Assembly (NCBI RefSeq): GCF_022664455.2
Contig: NZ_JAKRKC020000002.1
Coordinates: 1,860,001-1,924,000, forward strand
Length of the DNA: 64,000 bases
Reading direction: 5' to 3'
Origin: Actinomadura luzonensis
Lineage (GTDB): Bacteria > Actinomycetota > Actinomycetes > Streptosporangiales > Streptosporangiaceae
The notes under the pieces were generated by a model that saw only the letters and a program-made list of their open reading frames with translations, was not told the origin of the DNA and searched no databases. Made by a program: the position numbers and the translations under genes. This document shows, in pieces, positions 44,646-53,245 of the stretch. Each line of letters begins with the position of its first letter. Positions within the stretch are counted from its first letter, which is position 1.

Positions 44646-46088
44646 CTAGGCGGTCTGGAGCAGCTCCACGGCGGCCTGGGCGTTGGCGCGGGCGGCCCCG
44701 TACGTGGCGATGTAGGCGGCGCTGTCCGGCCGCCACACCGGCAGCCCCATCTCGATGACGGTCGTGTCCGGCCGGGCCGCCACCAGCGCCGTGACCAGGT
44801 CGCGGCTGGCGGGGTGGCGGTGGGCGTCCTTGACGACGACGACCAGCGACCGCCCGGCGGCCTTGGCCAGCAGCGCGGGGGCGTCGGCGGCCGACGGCTC
44901 GACGCGGACGATCTCCGCCTCCGGCAGCCACGGCCCGACCCCCCACGGCACGTCGCCCACGGCGATCGTCGGCGGGGTGTCCACCTCGACCACCAGCGGC
45001 TCGACCAGCGGCTCGGGCGCGCCGGTCAGCCGCACGGCGCGGCGGGCGGCGTGCAGCCCCACGACGTTCTGGGCGGCGGGCACCTCGCGTTCGCCGCCGA
45101 ACCAGGCGCGCAGCTCGGCCACCCGCGCCGCCGCCTCCTCCAGCCGTTCGGCGGGCAGCCGGCCCTCGCGCACCGCGGACACGATCTCGGCGATGATCGC
45201 CTGCACGTCGTCGTAGGTGGGCAGCGGCCCGAGGCACAGCAGGTCGGCCCCGGCCGCGAGGGTCAGCACGGCGCCCCCGGCCAGGCCGACGCCGCGGGTG
45301 ATGGCGTGCATGTCGAGGGCGTCGGTGACGACCACGCCGTCGAAACCGAGCTCGCCCCTGAGGAGCCCGGTCAGCGCCGCGCCGGACAGCGTGGCGGGCA
45401 GCTCGCCCGTCACCGCCGGCACCGCGACGTGCGCGGTCATCACCGATCTCGCCCCCGCCCGCACGGCCGCGAGGAACGGCGCGAGCTCCCGCTCCCGCAG
45501 CACGTCGAGGCCGACGTCCACGACGGGGATCGCCAGGTGCGAGTCCACCCGGGTCGCGCCGTGGCCGGGGAAGTGCTTGACGCAGGCGGCCACGCGCAGC
45601 GACTGGAGCCCTTCCACGGCGGCGACGGTGTGCCGGGCCACGAGCGCGGCGTCGGCGCCGAACGAGCGGGTGCCGATCACCGGGTTGTCGTCCTCGGTGT
45701 TGACGTCCGCGCTGGGCGCCATGTCGAGGTTGATGCCGCAGGCGGCCAGCTCGGCGGCGATGGCCCGGTAGACCGTGCGGGTCAGCGCGGGGTCGTCCAC
45801 GGCGCCGAGCGCCGCGTTGCCCGGGTACGGGCTGCCGACGTGGTAGGCGAGCCGGGTGACGTCCCCGCCCTCCTCGTCGAGCGAGATGACGGGCTCACCG
45901 GCTCCCCGCAGCGCGGTGGTCAGCTCGCTCACCTGGCCGGGGTCGGCCACGTTGAACCCGAAGAGCGTCACGCCGCCCAGGCCGTGCTCCAGCTCGCGCA
46001 GCACCCATGCGGGCGCCTCGGTGCCCTGGAAGGCGACGAGCAGTGTGCCGGCCGCCAGGCGGCGCAGCCCCCGATCACTCTGACTCAT
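44646..46088 (-). CDS. Glycoside hydrolase family 3, beta-N-acetylhexosaminidase-like (NagZ)
   Basis: A 480-residue cytoplasmic GH3 enzyme (no signal peptide). The NagZ signature KHFPGHG(A)T-x-x-DSH is present (VKHFPGHGATRVDSH, about residues 180-194), as is the nucleophile aspartate in VVTDALDM (about 260). A C-terminal alpha/beta domain of about 150 residues extends it beyond the short NagZ form. Such enzymes remove terminal GlcNAc from chito-oligosaccharides or muropeptides. It lies 75 bp after the sugar importer permease on the same strand, with a hairpin between, so it probably works on the imported oligosaccharide. Confidence 0.88.
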   Translation of the reverse strand: MSQSDRGLRRLAAGTLLVAFQGTEAPAWVLRELEHGLGGVTLFGFNVADPGQVSELTTALRGAGEPVISLDEEGGDVTRLAYHVGSPYPGNAALGAVDDPALTRTVYRAIAAELAACGINLDMAPSADVNTEDDNPVIGTRSFGADAALVARHTVAAVEGLQSLRVAACVKHFPGHGATRVDSHLAIPVVDVGLDVLRERELAPFLAAVRAGARSVMTAHVAVPAVTGELPATLSGAALTGLLRGELGFDGVVVTDALDMHAITRGVGLAGGAVLTLAAGADLLCLGPLPTYDDVQAIIAEIVSAVREGRLPAERLEEAAARVAELRAWFGGEREVPAAQNVVGLHAARRAVRLTGAPEPLVEPLVVEVDTPPTIAVGDVPWGVGPWLPEAEIVRVEPSAADAPALLAKAAGRSLVVVVKDAHRHPASRDLVTALVAARPDTTVIEMGLPVWRPDSAAYIATYGAARANAQAAVELLQTA

Positions 46089-46120
46089 GGCTCCTCATCA
46101 GTGGAAGACAGGCAGGATCG

Positions 46121-46145
46121 GGCACGGCGCGCGCGGCGCCGTGCC
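46121..46145 (-). terminator. Hairpin between importer permease and GH3 gene
   Basis: GGCACGGCGC (46121-46130) pairs exactly with GCGCCGTGCC (46136-46145) across a 5-nt loop. It lies between the permease stop (46164) and the glycosidase start (46088) on the same strand. It is probably a partial terminator or 3'-end stabiliser that lowers glycosidase expression relative to the importer. Confidence 0.6.
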
Positions 46146-46163
46146 GGAGGTGGTGGTGGTGCG

Positions 46164-47015
46164 TCAGCCCTTCACGGCCCCGGCGACCAGGCCGGAGACC
46201 ATGCGGCGCTGCACGAGGAGGAAGAAGATGACGACCGGGACGGTCATCAGGGTGGATCCGGCCATGATCGCCCCCCAGTCGACGCCCTTCTGGCCGAAGA
46301 AGTACTGCAGCGCGACCGGCATCGTGTAGCCCTCGGAGCCGGACATCAGGTAGAGGGCGAAGACGAGGTCGTTCCAGGCCGTGATGAACGAGAAGATGCT
46401 CGTGGCCACCAGGCCGGGCGCGACCAGCGGGAAGAGCACCTTCCAGAACGCCTGCATGCGTCCCGCGCCGTCGATCCAGGCCGCCTCCTCCAGCGACTTG
46501 GGCACGGCCGCGACGAACGTGCGGAGCATCCAGACCCCGAACGGCAGCGTCAGCGCGACCTGGGTGACGATCAGCCCGAGCAGGTGGTCGCCGAGCCCGA
46601 CCCGCTTGACCATCATGTAGAGCGGGATGAGCAGCCCCTCCGCCGGCAACATCTGCACGATCAGCAGCACGACCAGGAACACGCTGCGGCCCTTGAACCG
46701 GAAGCGGGCGATGGCCGTGGCCGACAGCAGGGCGAAGGCCGAGCCGATGAGCACCGTGCCGAGCGCCACGATGGCGCTGTTGCGCATGTAGAGCCAGATG
46801 GAGTTGTTCGCGATGCCCTCGGACAACACCCGCGAGAAGTGGTCGAAGGTGAAGTGCGTCGGGAACGGGACGAACTCCGTGGTGAAGATCTGGTCGTTCT
46901 CCTTGAAGCCGGTCGCCACCATCCAGTAGACGGGGAAGACGGCGTAGAGGAAGACCAGGACGCCGGCGGTGTTGAGGAGGATCTTGCCGAGCCTCCTGCG
47001 GGCGAGCGGGGTCAC
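46164..47015 (-). CDS. Carbohydrate ABC transporter permease (MalG-type)
   Basis: A 283-residue CUT1 permease with six likely helices, EAA loop SLEEAAWIDGAGRMQAFWKVLFPL-like near residue 190, and the MVSGLVAGAVKG C-terminus typical of MalG/NgcG-type subunits. The GTG at 47015 overlaps the stop of the partner permease by 4 bp. It forms the importer channel with the 47012-48025 permease; an ATPase is not encoded in the operon, so a shared ATPase such as MsiK is expected. Substrate probably an amino-sugar oligosaccharide, judged by the neighbouring GH3 enzyme. Confidence 0.9.
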   Translation of the reverse strand: MTPLARRRLGKILLNTAGVLVFLYAVFPVYWMVATGFKENDQIFTTEFVPFPTHFTFDHFSRVLSEGIANNSIWLYMRNSAIVALGTVLIGSAFALLSATAIARFRFKGRSVFLVVLLIVQMLPAEGLLIPLYMMVKRVGLGDHLLGLIVTQVALTLPFGVWMLRTFVAAVPKSLEEAAWIDGAGRMQAFWKVLFPLVAPGLVATSIFSFITAWNDLVFALYLMSGSEGYTMPVALQYFFGQKGVDWGAIMAGSTLMTVPVVIFFLLVQRRMVSGLVAGAVKG

Positions 47016-48025
47016 ATCTCCTCCTGCTTCACGATCTGCCTGACGTACACGACGGTGATGATGAGCAGGATGATCGTCAGGACGACCGAGATCGCCGCGC
47101 CGGTGCCCAGCTTCTGCGGGGGCTTGAACGCCTCGGCGACCGCGTACATGGACAGGTTGAAGCCCTCGCGGTTGGTGGGGCCGTTCATCAGCACGTAGAG
47201 CTGGCTGAAGATCTTGAAGTCCCAGATGATCGACAGGATCGTCAGGACGGCGAAGACGGGCTTCAGCATCGGCAGGGTGATCTTCGTGAACGTGCGCCAC
47301 GGGCCGGAGCCGTCCACCCGCGCCGCCTCGTACAGCTCGTTGGGGATGCCCTTGAGCCCGGCCAGCACCGAGACCGCGATGAACGGGAAGCCGGCCCACA
47401 CCACGCAGACGACCAGCGCGATGTAGAGGGGCAGGACGTCGTTGAGCCAGGGCGTGCCGGCCCAGCTCGCCTGGCCGTCGGGCGGCGCGGCCAGCCAGTC
47501 GGGCAGCAGGTCGAGCGCCCAGTTGACGATGCCGGCCTCGGCGTCGAAGAGCGAGCGCCAGATGACGCCCTGCGCGACCGGCGGCACGGCCCAGGCGAAC
47601 ATGCACCCGATGACCACGAACAGCGACATCTTCTTGCCGAGCTTGTGCAGCAGCACCCCGACGGCGGTGCCGACGATCAGCGTGAGACTGACGGCGACGA
47701 AGGCGAAGACGACGGTGTTGCGGAGGGCCGACCAGAAGATGTCGTTGGCCAGGACGTTCTCGAAGTTCTGCAGGCCCACCCACTCGGCCGGCCTGGTGCC
47801 CCTGATCTGCGCCAGGCCCACCTTCTGGAAGGCCATCACGGCCAGCTGGAACATCGGGTAGAGCAGCAGCCCCGCGATGACCAGCAGGCCGGGGACGAGC
47901 AGGACGTACGGGATGCTCCACGCCGGCAGCCCGCCGGCCCGCGCGCGAGCGGCGTTCTTCTTGCGCCGGTGTCCCGGGGCGGGGGAGGACCCGCCGCCCC
48001 GGGTGACCGTAGTCGGGTTCGCCAT
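47012..48025 (-). CDS. Carbohydrate ABC transporter permease (MalF-type)
   Basis: A 337-residue CUT1 permease. The N-terminus is a Gly/Pro/Arg-rich cytoplasmic stretch of about 35 residues, followed by about six helices; the EAA loop reads LYEAARVDGSGPWRTFTKITLPML-like near residue 240. It starts at ATG 48025, two bases downstream of the binding protein stop region (48028), and overlaps the next permease. It acts in the cytoplasmic membrane as the second channel subunit. Confidence 0.9.
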   Translation of the reverse strand: MANPTTVTRGGGSSPAPGHRRKKNAARARAGGLPAWSIPYVLLVPGLLVIAGLLLYPMFQLAVMAFQKVGLAQIRGTRPAEWVGLQNFENVLANDIFWSALRNTVVFAFVAVSLTLIVGTAVGVLLHKLGKKMSLFVVIGCMFAWAVPPVAQGVIWRSLFDAEAGIVNWALDLLPDWLAAPPDGQASWAGTPWLNDVLPLYIALVVCVVWAGFPFIAVSVLAGLKGIPNELYEAARVDGSGPWRTFTKITLPMLKPVFAVLTILSIIWDFKIFSQLYVLMNGPTNREGFNLSMYAVAEAFKPPQKLGTGAAISVVLTIILLIITVVYVRQIVKQEEM

Positions 48026-48027
48026 GG

Positions 48028-49347
48028 TTACTGGTTCAGGATCTCTTCGAGTTCCTTGTTGGCGTCGGTGAGGGCGGCGTTGGTGTCCTTCTTGCCCTCG
48101 ATGACGGCCCGGGCGGCGTTCTGCAGGACCATCTTGGTGGCGTCGGCCTCGGCCCAGTTGGGGTCGGCGGGGAAGGCGCGGGCCTTGGCGAACGCCTGGG
48201 CGAAGGCGCCCTGCGCCGGGTCCTCCTCCAGCTTGGCCAGGCTGTCCGGGTAGACCGGGAGCAGGCCGCCCTCGGTCGCGTAGCGGTCGGCCCAGGTCTT
48301 GCTGGTGGCCAGCTTGATGTACTCCTTGCCGAGGTCGGCCTCCTTGGTGCCGCCCCACAGCGCGATGTCGTTGCCGCCGAAGAAGGACGGGGCCACGCCG
48401 CCGGTCTTGGCGGGCAGCGGGAAGAAGCCGAGCTTGTCGCTCTTCAGCTTGCCCTTGGAGTCCTCCTCGATGCCGGGCAGGTCCCAGGCGGCGGTGAGGT
48501 ACATGGCGACCTTGTTGTTGGCGAAGCGCTTGCGGATGTCGACCGTGTTGAGCGTGAGGTTCGCCTTGGCCGACAGGCCGCCGGTGACCAGGCCGGTGTA
48601 GGTCTCGAAGCCCTTGACGAAGCCGGGCTCGGTGAGCTTGCCGACCCACTTGTCGCCTTCCTTGACGGCGTAGTCGCCGCCCTCGGACCAGGCGAACGCG
48701 GCCAGCAGGTGGTTGGCGTCGGAGCCGCCGTTGAAGGCGAAGCCGTCGACCCCGGCGCCCTTCTCCTTCTGGATCTTCTTGGCCGCGGCGACGAGCTCGT
48801 CCCAGGTCTTCGGGACCTCGATCTTCATGTCCTCGAACCAGTCCTTGCGGTAGAGCACGGCGCGGGCGCCGGCGCCCCACGGCACGGCGTAGATCTCGCC
48901 GTCCACGGTCTCGTAGCCGTAGAGGTTCTGGGGGATCCGCGCGCGGTCGCCCTCGCGGGCGATGTCGGTGATCGGGGTCAGCGCGTCCTGGCTCTGCCAC
49001 ATCGGCACCTGGTCGTTGCCGATCTCGGTGACGTCCGGCCCGGTGCCGGTGGCGGCGGCGGCGAACTTGTCGGCGACCTGCGGCCACGGGATCCACTCGA
49101 GCTTGACCTCGGCGCCGGTCTGCTTCTTGAACTCGGCGTTCAGCTCTTCCATGTACTTGGCGGCGGCCGGGTTGCTGTCGCCGAGGCGCCAGACGCTGAG
49201 GGTCTTGCCGGCGTACTTGGGGCCGGCGGCGGAGGCCGCGGCGCTGGGCGAGGAGGAGGTCTCGCCACCGCCGGAGCCACAGGCGGCCAGGCCCAGGGCC
49301 AGGGCGGCCGTGGTGACCGTAGTGGCTGTGATCTTCGCGATCCTCAC
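48028..49347 (-). CDS. Extracellular sugar-binding lipoprotein of ABC importer
   Basis: A 439-residue solute-binding protein. I place the start at GTG 49347 (GGGAGAA upstream) since the signal peptide then begins with the usual basic MRIAKITATT; the frame extends to 49401. The lipobox LGLAAC anchors the mature protein, which has a Ser/Ala-rich spacer and CUT1 features (LSVWRLGDSNP, EWIPWPQVADKF, GTGPDVTEIGNDQ). Divergent from the ROK gene at 49485, with an AAGAAACTTTCTT palindrome between. First gene of the importer operon; regulated most simply by that ROK protein. Confidence 0.91.
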   Translation of the reverse strand: MRIAKITATTVTTAALALGLAACGSGGGETSSSPSAAASAAGPKYAGKTLSVWRLGDSNPAAAKYMEELNAEFKKQTGAEVKLEWIPWPQVADKFAAAATGTGPDVTEIGNDQVPMWQSQDALTPITDIAREGDRARIPQNLYGYETVDGEIYAVPWGAGARAVLYRKDWFEDMKIEVPKTWDELVAAAKKIQKEKGAGVDGFAFNGGSDANHLLAAFAWSEGGDYAVKEGDKWVGKLTEPGFVKGFETYTGLVTGGLSAKANLTLNTVDIRKRFANNKVAMYLTAAWDLPGIEEDSKGKLKSDKLGFFPLPAKTGGVAPSFFGGNDIALWGGTKEADLGKEYIKLATSKTWADRYATEGGLLPVYPDSLAKLEEDPAQGAFAQAFAKARAFPADPNWAEADATKMVLQNAARAVIEGKKDTNAALTDANKELEEILNQ

Positions 49348-49427
49348 AGGGTTCTCCCTTCCCGGGTGCTGGCCTACGGTCCGCACCAGGCTGATCGTCA
49401 AATGCCGAACGACGCTGCTAAACTAAC

Positions 49428-49440
49428 AAGAAACTTTCTT
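49428..49440. promoter_or_regulatory. Putative ROK operator
   Basis: AAGAAACTTTCTT is a perfect 6-1-6 palindrome in an A+T-rich island (49415-49450) between the divergent importer operon (start 49347) and ROK gene (start 49485). Its position suits repression of both promoters. The bound protein is inferred from adjacency. Confidence 0.62.
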
Positions 49441-49484
49441 AAAAGAAACGCTCGTTAGCCATTCGTGACGAGAGGGGTGCGGTA

Positions 49485-50633
49485 ATGAGTCGAAGCCCGG
49501 GTGTGCCCCGGCTGCTGCGTCGGTTGAACGATCGCGCGGCACTCGAGCTCCTCCTCGTGGACGGCCCGCTCACCCGGGCGGAACTGGGCGAAAGGACCGG
49601 GCTCTCCAAGGTAACGGCAGGTCAGCTCCTGTCCAGACTGGAGGAGCGGGGCCTGGTCGAGGTGGCGGGCGAGCGGGCCGGCGGGCGCGGCCCCCACGCC
49701 GCCCTGTACGGCGTCGTTCCCTCCAGCGCGTACGTGGCCGGCCTGGAGGTGCTGCCCGACAGCCTGACCGTCGCTGTGGCCGACATCACAGGCCGGATCG
49801 TGGTCGAGATCACCGTCAACCCCGGCGACGGCGGCGACCCGGTCCGCACCGTGCACACCGCCGTTCAGCGGGCCTGCGACACCGCCGGCATCGGCCTGGA
49901 CCGGCTGCGGGCCTTCGTCATCGGCACCCGCGGCGTGGTCGACCCCGCGAGCGGGGACGTGCGCTGGTCGTACGACCTGCCCGCCTGGCACGTCGGCGTG
50001 CTGGCGAGCCTGCGCCGCACCCTCGGCGCCTCCGTCACCATCGAGAACGACGTCAACCTGGTCGCCCTCGCCGAGCACACCTACGGCGCCGCCGTCGGCC
50101 ACGACGACTTCGCCGTCATCTGGGCGGGTGTCGGCCAGGGCCTCGGCGTCATGCTCAACGGCCGCCTGCACCGCGGCATCACCGGCGGCGCGGGCGAGAT
50201 CGGCTGGCTGCCGGTGCCCGGCGAGCCGCTGCCCACCGACGTCGCCGAGCCGCAGTCCGGCTCCTTCCAGCGCCTGGTCGGCCACGACGCGCTGCGCGGC
50301 CTGGCCCGCGAGCACGGCGTCCAGGGGGCGAGCGTCCCCGACCTGGTGCGCAACGGCGGCGAGGACTTCCTCGACGCGGTCGCCGCCCGGCTCGCGGTGG
50401 GCGCGGCGGCGGTCACCGTCGTGCTGGACCCGGCGCTCATCGTGCTGAGCGGCGACGTCGGCCGGGCCGGCGGCGAGCGGCTGGCCGCCAAGGTGCAGGA
50501 GGCCGTGGCCCGCGTGTGCCCGAGCCGGCCCGACGTCGTCACCACCCGGGTGGCCGGGAACCCCGTGCTGCGCGGCGCGCTGGTGGCGGCCCTGGAGCAG
50601 GCCCGGGAGCAGGTCTTCTCCGACACTGTGTGA
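49485..50633 (+). CDS. ROK family transcriptional regulator (second paralogue)
   Basis: A 382-residue regulator with the same plan as the protein at 43395: N-terminal winged helix (LLRRLNDRAALELLLVDGPLTRA, GERTGLSKVTAGQLLSRLEERG) and ROK domain (VIGTRGVVDPASGDV, IENDVNLVALAEH, GAGEIGWLPVPGEPLP). The two share long identical runs such as LSRLEERGLVEV and SSAYVAGLEV, so they are recent paralogues. The ROK zinc cysteine motif is absent. ATG 49485 is chosen. Divergent from the sugar importer operon across a palindrome, it is the likely local repressor of that operon; the dipeptidase gene follows after 12 bp and may be co-transcribed. Confidence 0.91.
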   Translation: MSRSPGVPRLLRRLNDRAALELLLVDGPLTRAELGERTGLSKVTAGQLLSRLEERGLVEVAGERAGGRGPHAALYGVVPSSAYVAGLEVLPDSLTVAVADITGRIVVEITVNPGDGGDPVRTVHTAVQRACDTAGIGLDRLRAFVIGTRGVVDPASGDVRWSYDLPAWHVGVLASLRRTLGASVTIENDVNLVALAEHTYGAAVGHDDFAVIWAGVGQGLGVMLNGRLHRGITGGAGEIGWLPVPGEPLPTDVAEPQSGSFQRLVGHDALRGLAREHGVQGASVPDLVRNGGEDFLDAVAARLAVGAAAVTVVLDPALIVLSGDVGRAGGERLAAKVQEAVARVCPSRPDVVTTRVAGNPVLRGALVAALEQAREQVFSDTV

Positions 50634-50645
50634 AAATCGTTGCCC

Positions 50646-51320
50646 ATGTGGCAGTCCCCGAACGACCCCCGCAACGACGTGGTGCTGATCTCCGACCCGC
50701 GGGTGGCCGCGATCCCGGTGGAGGAGTCCGGCGAGCCGCTGGCCGAGGTGCGCGGCCGGCTGCGGGTGGACGGGCGGCTGGCCGACCCCGACGGCGCCTA
50801 CGCCCACCTGCGCGCCGGCCTGCTGGAGCGGCTGGAGCACGCCGAGTCGCTGCTGCCCGGCGGCTACCACCTGCTGGTCGTCGAGGGCTACCGGCCCATC
50901 GCCACCCAGTCCCGCTACTTCACCCGCTACCGCGACGAGCTGCTGGCGGCCAACCCCGGCATGACGGCCGAGGAGGCGCACGTCGCCGCCAGCCGCTACG
51001 TCTCGCCCGTCAGCGTGGCCCCGCACACCGCGGGCGCGGCCGTCGACCTCACCCTGTGCGACCCCGAGGGCGCCGAGTACGACCTGGGCACCGAGGTCAA
51101 CGACAACCCCGAGCAGAGCGACGGCGCCTGCTACACCGCCGCCCCCAACATCTCGGCCGAGGCCCGCGCGCACCGCAAGCTCCTGGCCGCCGCCCTGGAG
51201 CCGGCCGGTCTGGTCAACTACCCGACCGAGTGGTGGCACTGGTCCTACGGCGACCGCTACTGGGCCCTCGCCACAGGCGCCCCCAGCGCCGTCTACGGCC
51301 CCACAGGTTTTACCGTCTGA
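50646..51320 (+). CDS. D-Ala-D-Ala dipeptidase family protein (VanX/DdpX-like)
   Basis: A 224-residue zinc dipeptidase. The family's catalytic elements are present: the arginine in VVEGYRPIA, the zinc ligands His and Asp in PHTAGAAVDLTL (H-x6-D), and the glutamate and histidine in EWWHWSYGDRYWA. No signal peptide, so it acts in the cytoplasm on D,D-dipeptides from cell wall turnover or uptake. A TTG at 50640 and the ATG at 50646 are both possible; no good ribosome binding site is visible. It follows the ROK gene by 12 bp and precedes a carboxylate-amine ligase. True VanX resistance enzymes sit with vanH and vanA genes, which are absent here, so peptide recycling is more likely. Confidence 0.88.
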   Translation: MWQSPNDPRNDVVLISDPRVAAIPVEESGEPLAEVRGRLRVDGRLADPDGAYAHLRAGLLERLEHAESLLPGGYHLLVVEGYRPIATQSRYFTRYRDELLAANPGMTAEEAHVAASRYVSPVSVAPHTAGAAVDLTLCDPEGAEYDLGTEVNDNPEQSDGACYTAAPNISAEARAHRKLLAAALEPAGLVNYPTEWWHWSYGDRYWALATGAPSAVYGPTGFTV

Positions 51321-51407
51321 CAAGCTGGCGTCCGGAAGGTTTTCCGCGAGCTGTCGCCGGGGCACAACCTGTTGCGGGTACTTGACTCCCCCCAACGAGG
51401 TGCAGGC

Positions 51408-52493
51408 ATGATTCCGCTGATCGGGATCGAAGAGGAATACCTCATCGTCGATCCCCGCACCCGCCACGTCTCCCCCCACGCGGCCGATGTGCTGGCCGCC
51501 ACCACCGGGATGGCCGACGTGGTGCACGAGATCACCCGTTTCCAGGTGGAGGCCCGCACGCCGCCCTCCGCCGACCTGAGCGAGCTGGGCTCGCAACTGC
51601 GCGGCGTGCGCAAGGAGGTGGCCGACGCGGCCCGCACGTGCGGCCTCGCGGTCGTCGCCAGCGGCATCCCGGTGCTGGGCGACGTCACCTCGCCGCCGCT
51701 CACCGACGTGCCGCGCTACCTGTCCAGCAGAGTGGCCTACCGGGCGCTGCAGGACGAGATCACCATCTGCGCGCTGCACGTCCACGTCGACGTGCCCGAC
51801 CACGAGCACGCCGTCTTCGTGGGCAACCACGTGCGCTGCTGGCTGCCGACGCTGATCGCGCTGGCCGCCAACTCGCCGTTCTTCGCCGGCCGCGACACCG
51901 GCTACGCCTCCTGGAGGGTGATCTCCTGGGGCCGGTGGCCGGTGGCGGGCGCGCCGCCGTACTTCGCCTCCTACGCCGACTACGAGCTGGCGCTGCGGGC
52001 GCTGGCCGAGTCGGGCGCGCTGCTCGACCCGAAGACGGTCTACTGGGACACCCGTCCGTCGCCGAGCCTGCCCACGGTCGAGATCAGGGCGGCCGACGTG
52101 CCGCTCGACGTGAGCGACAGCCTCACGCTGATCGGCCTGGTGCGGGCGCTGGTGGTGACCGCGCTGGAGGCCGTGCGGCGGGGCGACCGCGGGCTGCCCG
52201 TCGCGTCGGAGGTGCTGCGCGCCGCCTACTGGCGCGCGGCCAGGGACGGGCTGCCGGGCGAGGGCCTTGACGTGCGCGACGGCACACGGGTGCCGTCGTG
52301 GGTCCTCGCCCGGCGGCTCCTGGAGCACGTACGCCCCGCGCTGGCCGCGGCCGGCGACCTGGCGTTCGTGGAGGAGGGCCTGGACCGGCTGCTGCGCAAC
52401 GGCTCCGGCGCGATGCGGCAGCGCCGGGTGCACGCCCGCGGCCACGACCTGAGCGAGGTGGTGGACGACCTGATCGAGGCCACGGTCGCCTGA
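51408..52493 (+). CDS. Carboxylate-amine ligase (glutamate-cysteine ligase 2 family, YbdK-like)
   Basis: A 361-residue ATP-dependent ligase of the GCS2 family. The N-terminal GIEEEYLIVDP and RFQVEARTPP segments, the HVHVDVPD motif (about residues 123-130) and the VEIRAADVPLDV stretch near residue 225 are the conserved active-site elements. ATG 51408 is preceded by GAGGTG; the frame opens at 51372. Members have weak glutamate-cysteine ligase activity or make other gamma-glutamyl-type amides; actinomycetes use mycothiol rather than glutathione, so the true substrate is uncertain. It is convergent with the TSUP exporter gene (5-bp gap). Confidence 0.88.
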   Translation: MIPLIGIEEEYLIVDPRTRHVSPHAADVLAATTGMADVVHEITRFQVEARTPPSADLSELGSQLRGVRKEVADAARTCGLAVVASGIPVLGDVTSPPLTDVPRYLSSRVAYRALQDEITICALHVHVDVPDHEHAVFVGNHVRCWLPTLIALAANSPFFAGRDTGYASWRVISWGRWPVAGAPPYFASYADYELALRALAESGALLDPKTVYWDTRPSPSLPTVEIRAADVPLDVSDSLTLIGLVRALVVTALEAVRRGDRGLPVASEVLRAAYWRAARDGLPGEGLDVRDGTRVPSWVLARRLLEHVRPALAAAGDLAFVEEGLDRLLRNGSGAMRQRRVHARGHDLSEVVDDLIEATVA

Positions 52494-52498
52494 CGCGG

Positions 52499-53245
52499 TC
52501 AGCGCAGGGCGAGCGCCACGGCCACCCCCAGGCCGAAGGCGACCACCACGCCCCGCAGCACCTTCGCCGACAACAATCTGGCCAAGCGGGTGCCGAGGAA
52601 GCCGCCCGCCAGGCTGGCCGGCGCGATCACCGCGACCGCCGCCCACCGCACGTCGCCGAACAGCGAGTACGCCCCCGCCGACACCGTGCTGATCACCAGC
52701 GCGAGCACGGCCCGGACGGCGTTGACCCGGTGCAGCCCGTCGTGCAGGAACACGCCGAGCACGGTCAGCAGCAGCACGCCCATGCCGCCGTTGAAGTACG
52801 CCCCGTAACACCCGCCGAGGAACACCCCGGCGTGCACCAGGCGGCTCGGCGGCCCGCCCGCCGCGCCCCCGAGGCGGGCCCGCAGCCACGGCTGGGCCAG
52901 TAGCGCGAGGCTGGCGAAGCCCACCAGCCACGGCACGATCGACTCGAACAGCCGCCCCGGCGTGACCAGCAGCAGCGCGCTGCCCGCGGCCGCGCCGGCC
53001 AGGGCGGTGGCCCCGAGCGCCACCGCCCTGCGCCGCTGCCCGCGCAGCTCGGCCCGGTAGCCCAGCACGCCCCCGAGGTAGCCGGGCCACAGGGCCACGG
53101 CGTTCGTCACCGACGCGGTCAGGCTCGGGTACCCCAGCGCCAGCAGCGCCGGGAACGAGACGAGCGTGCCGCCACCGGCCAGGGCGTTCACCACCCCGGC
53201 CAGCAGCCCCGACCCCGCCAGGAAGAACAGCTCCGCCGGGCTCAT
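52499..53245 (-). CDS. TSUP family transporter (TauE/SafE sulfite-exporter type)
   Basis: A 248-residue membrane protein with seven to eight helices and the duplicated family layout: GLLAGVVNALAGGGTLVSFPALLALG at the N-terminus and a second related half beginning near VHAGVFLGGCYGAYFNGGMGVLL (about residue 135). TSUP proteins move sulfite, sulfoacetate or organic acids across the cytoplasmic membrane. It is the last gene of the operon 58777-52499, coupled by a 4-bp overlap to the gamma-glutamyltransferase. Export of a sulfur product is a reasonable inference from that partner. Confidence 0.9.
   Translation of the reverse strand: MSPAELFFLAGSGLLAGVVNALAGGGTLVSFPALLALGYPSLTASVTNAVALWPGYLGGVLGYRAELRGQRRRAVALGATALAGAAAGSALLLVTPGRLFESIVPWLVGFASLALLAQPWLRARLGGAAGGPPSRLVHAGVFLGGCYGAYFNGGMGVLLLTVLGVFLHDGLHRVNAVRAVLALVISTVSAGAYSLFGDVRWAAVAVIAPASLAGGFLGTRLARLLSAKVLRGVVVAFGLGVAVALALR

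Noticed and set aside
50646..51320. Vancomycin-resistance vanX gene
   Set aside because: No vanH, vanA/D-Ala-D-Lac ligase or VanRS-type neighbours; chromosomal D,D-dipeptidases of this family occur widely.
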